From contig CAMDGM010000036.1 of NCBI GenBank assembly GCA_945898015.1, forward strand, positions 1-35,568: DNA of 35,568 nt, read 5' to 3'. The notes beneath the pieces are model-generated. The model was not told the origin of the DNA, ran no database searches, and saw only the letters and a program-made list of their open reading frames with translations. The position numbers and the translations under genes are program-made. Source of the DNA: PVC group bacterium. Its GTDB lineage: Bacteria > Verrucomicrobiota > Kiritimatiellia > CAIKKV01. This document shows, piece after piece, positions 34,301-35,568 of the stretch. Each line of letters starts with the position of its first letter. The first letter of the stretch is position 1.

Positions 34301-35568
34301 AAAGAGGTGATCGCCGCCCAGGCTCCCTCGCTGGAGCTCGCCAAGGACGCGCTTCCGGAGGCCACCGACACCGTGTCCGCACCCACCTTGTTCGCCACCT
34401 TCAAAACCCCATAATTCGCCACCGAGGTCCCGTCATAGGCGCGAGCGCCCGTCAACACCACCGCGCGCGGATTCACCGTGACGTCCACCGCGATCACGGC
34501 AGTATTATAGTTTGCCGCATCCGCAGGAACAAAGGTCACGCTTTGCGAAGCCGTTCCGACATTGGGAATGGCGTCCGGACTGGTGAACACAACGCTGCCG
34601 GCCACGGAACTTCCGGCCGCATTGGTTGCCGCGCCGCCGCTCAAGAGCGACGCGCCCAGCATCTGGCCATAGGTAATCGTGCTGGCCGTCGGGGCGGCTG
34701 TCACCGTGACGGCCGCCTTGGCGACCGCCACATTCACGCTGCCGACCACGTTCGAATAGCTCGTCGCGTCGGAAGGCGTGAAAGTCACCGAGGCGCTATA
34801 CACGCCCGCCGGAGGCATGGTGGCCGGGGTGGTGAAGTCAAATACACCTGCCACCGAAACGCCCGCCGCCACATTGGTGACCGCTCCGCCGCTCAAGGCG
34901 GATGCGCTGAGCGACTGGAGGTACGTCATCCCGCCGGACGTCGGCCAGGTCGTCACCGTAGGCAGAGTCCGCATATCCGCGCCCACCGTCAGATACCCGG
35001 TTGACGCGGAAAAATAACTGTCGTTTTTTGAGGTCGCACCAGAACTGGTGGACCCCCACGTGCCGTTAACCCGGCCCAACCCTCCCGCCGTGAGACTGCT
35101 CACCCCAAGGTTAAGCCCCGACGCCAACCCGACCGAGGCGCTTCCGGTCGGCGCAATGCTCAAATTGCCATCCACCGTGGTGTTCGCGCCAATCGACTTG
35201 ATGCCGCTGCCCGAAAAGATCACGTTGTAATAAGCGCCCGTGGCGATGTTTTGCGCTCCGGCGCCGTTCCACTCCACCGTACCAGTTCCTGCGGTGAACG
35301 CCCCCTCATTAGTAAATACACCGCCCAGCGTTAACTTGTAGTTCCCGCTGGCCAGCGTGGCTCCGCTTCGGATGGCAAGCGGCGCGGTGGCGCTGTTCGT
35401 CTTGGCTGAAGCCAGCGTAATCGACCCCGTATTGGTGATGACGATGCCGCCGGCCGCCACAAACGGATTGATCCATTCCGCCCCGTTCGTGGTCGCGGCA
35501 GCCCTGTTATACTGAAGCGTGGCGGAGGAGCCATAGGTCGGAGCCGCCGAAACCGTGGCTGTTCCTTC
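31318..35568 (-). CDS. Giant exported beta-helix protein (5' end outside window)
   Basis: The frame is open to the window edge, so 1416 residues are a minimum. Numbering here starts at the GTG at 35460. Order: repeat strands like ATVSAAPTYGSSATLQYN at the edge, a passenger-like region, two MBG/Ig-like domains (about 170-248 and 251-331), a YDG-type domain (about 332-412), a first right-handed beta helix (420-870) ending in LDLAGNARIRPSWGAVDMGAYE, the anchor-Q-type pattern, a PKD domain (878-958), a second beta helix (965-1365) and the tail RGTLMLIR. The helices share SNGTYT and GGYPASTNRC(L/F)YIT and repeat GGGxxxxxxxxIxNCxIxxN rungs. No membrane barrel or known sorting tail is seen. Likely a surface adhesin or glycan-binding/lyase protein; catalytic residues were not identified. 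Confidence 0.85.
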   Translation of the reverse strand, partial: EGTATVSAAPTYGSSATLQYNRAAATTNGAEWINPFVAAGGIVITNTGSITLASAKTNSATAPLAIRSGATLASGNYKLTLGGVFTNEGAFTAGTGTVEWNGAGAQNIATGAYYNVIFSGSGIKSIGANTTVDGNLSIAPTGSASVGLASGLNLGVSSLTAGGLGRVNGTWGSTSSGATSKNDSYFSASTGYLTVGADMRTLPTVTTWPTSGGMTYLQSLSASALSGGAVTNVAAGVSVAGVFDFTTPATMPPAGVYSASVTFTPSDATSYSNVVGSVNVAVAKAAVTVTAAPTASTITYGQMLGASLLSGGAATNAAGSSVAGSVVFTSPDAIPNVGTASQSVTFVPADAANYNTAVIAVDVTVNPRAVVLTGARAYDGTSVANYGVLKVANKVGADTVSVASGSASLASSSEGAWAAITSFGTLALGNNALGNYTLTGASGSVAIGAVPARTNTYYVVSANPLAASPFDTWGNAAADIQTAANKASADLIPGTTECQVLVSNGTYTLTSQIAISNAIALVGFSGNPADTIIRGGYPASTNRCLYITGANAVVDGFTITNGYVTEASPSANYGGGVYMATNATLRNCTVSGNQAKKGGLYGRGCGVYLAYGGLIANCTLSFNTSDHAAGVGAYLANGGLVSGCTIVSNTLTAPLTGSDGGGLYVSGDSVVSNCVIAYNNARLGGGVFLDYANQVILCTIRDNMATFAGGGVYFNRGPGIVNRCRILRNTSITGGGLHLAYNDHVWDSLIAGNQASASGGGIHINNTSTKSTIRNCTIVRNKADATCGGVSMAVSNCLNMYNTIICDNTAVTTNNVGGPVGTSILQYNCTTDPDVAAEGNISNNPLFVDSGLGSGVTAALGDYTLQLSSPCIGAGTNAAVTNSLDLAGNARIRPSWGAVDMGAYEAQPLGGALTNKFTASPVVGATPLPVVFTGETSGNNNGLLYQWIFGDGVTNDWSINGTVTHTYVTAGTSAYTATMNVTNAGGETSAYNLPIMVYPDTVYVATNGSHIAPFDTWAKAASNIQAAIDVAVDGYTMAVIVSNGTYTVTTHIALDKGLTVRSVTTNWADVIIKGGYPASTNRCFYITSANAVLDGCTITNGNWTNATAGSAGGGILMSAGIVRNCLIIGNAAKGYGGGIEMTGGRLLSCAVLNNSVPNGYGGGIHLNNASAIASNCLVAGNLAVAGSGGGLRVGVGTLVDSVISNNAAGSGGGIYHQGAGLIANCRIVANQSTADGGGVWSVNPGRIRNCLIAGNASSKNGGGIALTGTGGGSVENCTIVGNSAATNGGWHQTAVSTGVNCIVSFNQATNNPATADIGGTKTNFLYSCSSTLVDGVDSNITANPMFVSPGVGYGTNLTAGNYRLKAGSPCLAKGTNLAWMATAVDLAGDAFTSPPAMGAYQKAVGATSRGTLMLIR
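31366..32568 (-). repeat. Second beta-helix module of the giant protein
   Basis: Encodes residues about 965-1365 and aligns with the first helix module at 32851-34203 at its start (PFDTW, NIQAA, VSNGTYT, GGYPASTNRC, ANAVLDGCTITNG) and its end (LDLAG, MGAY). Between these, rung numbers differ. Confidence 0.75.
32851..34203 (-). repeat. First beta-helix module of the giant protein
   Basis: Encodes residues about 420-870. Near-identical DNA (CGGTTGGTCGAGGCCGG) in both modules marks a duplication that has since gained or lost rungs. Confidence 0.75.
34468..34953 (-). repeat. Pair of MBG/Ig-like domains in the giant protein
   Basis: Residues about 170-248 and 251-331 share ALSGGAVTN / SLLSGGAATN, AxxSVAGxxxFTxPxxxP and VTFxPxDAxxYxxxV, giving two tandem copies of one stalk-type domain followed by a YDG-type domain. 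Confidence 0.75.

Noticed and set aside
1..35568. SusC/SusD pair, sulfatases, transporters, tRNA or CRISPR
   Set aside because: Looked for because of the glycan context; no sequence in the window supports any of them.

Overview
The window is GC-rich bacterial DNA that looks like the PVC superphylum, most likely Kiritimatiellota or a relative in Lentisphaerota/Verrucomicrobiota. This is inferred from the gene mix: two DUF4838 proteins, two Gfo/Idh/MocA oxidoreductases, an FAD_oxidored-type flavoprotein, a GH94-type phosphorylase, very large secreted multidomain proteins and repeat-rich surface proteins. No rRNA, tRNA, CRISPR array or transposase was seen, so the placement cannot be tested here.

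Region 1 (1-2820, minus): a ferrous-iron uptake operon in the order DtxR/MntR-type regulator, feoB, feoA, with both junctions being 4-base ATGA overlaps. A 15-bp dyad lies just upstream of the regulator start. A near-palindromic element of about 157 bp lies upstream of the operon, and the right part of a second copy lies directly after feoA. Region 2 (2821-4440): a 560-bp intergenic patchwork of small palindromic repeats, a small lipoprotein (+), and a convergent exported peroxiredoxin-fold protein that has lost its catalytic cysteine.

Region 3 (4450-15558, minus, operon A): a secreted Gly/Asn-rich repeat protein, a 1284-aa secreted DUF2341 plus GH42-like protein, a secreted DUF4838 protein, an FAD-dependent oxidoreductase and a Gfo/Idh/MocA dehydrogenase. 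Region 4 (15631-16587, +): an AraC-family regulator transcribed divergently from operon A and convergently with operon B. Region 5 (16598-35568, minus, operon B): a very large beta-helix surface protein (5' end outside the window), a second DUF4838 protein, a BNR/sialidase-like protein, an SGNH hydrolase, a GH94-type phosphorylase, a CBM9-like plus alpha/alpha-toroid protein, a second Gfo/Idh/MocA dehydrogenase, and a secreted 1351-aa protein with a probable TIM-barrel glycosidase core.

The two large operons read as parallel carbohydrate-use cassettes. Each starts, as far as seen, with a repeat-rich exported protein ending in nearly the same seven residues (GSLIIVR / GTLMLIR), continues with a DUF4838 protein and includes an NAD-dependent sugar dehydrogenase. 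Exported proteins would bind or cut a glycan outside or in the periplasm. Enzymes without signal peptides (BNR, SGNH, GH94, toroid, Gfo, FAD) would finish the job in the cytoplasm. The substrate is unknown, and no transporter, SusC/SusD pair or sulfatase lies in the window.
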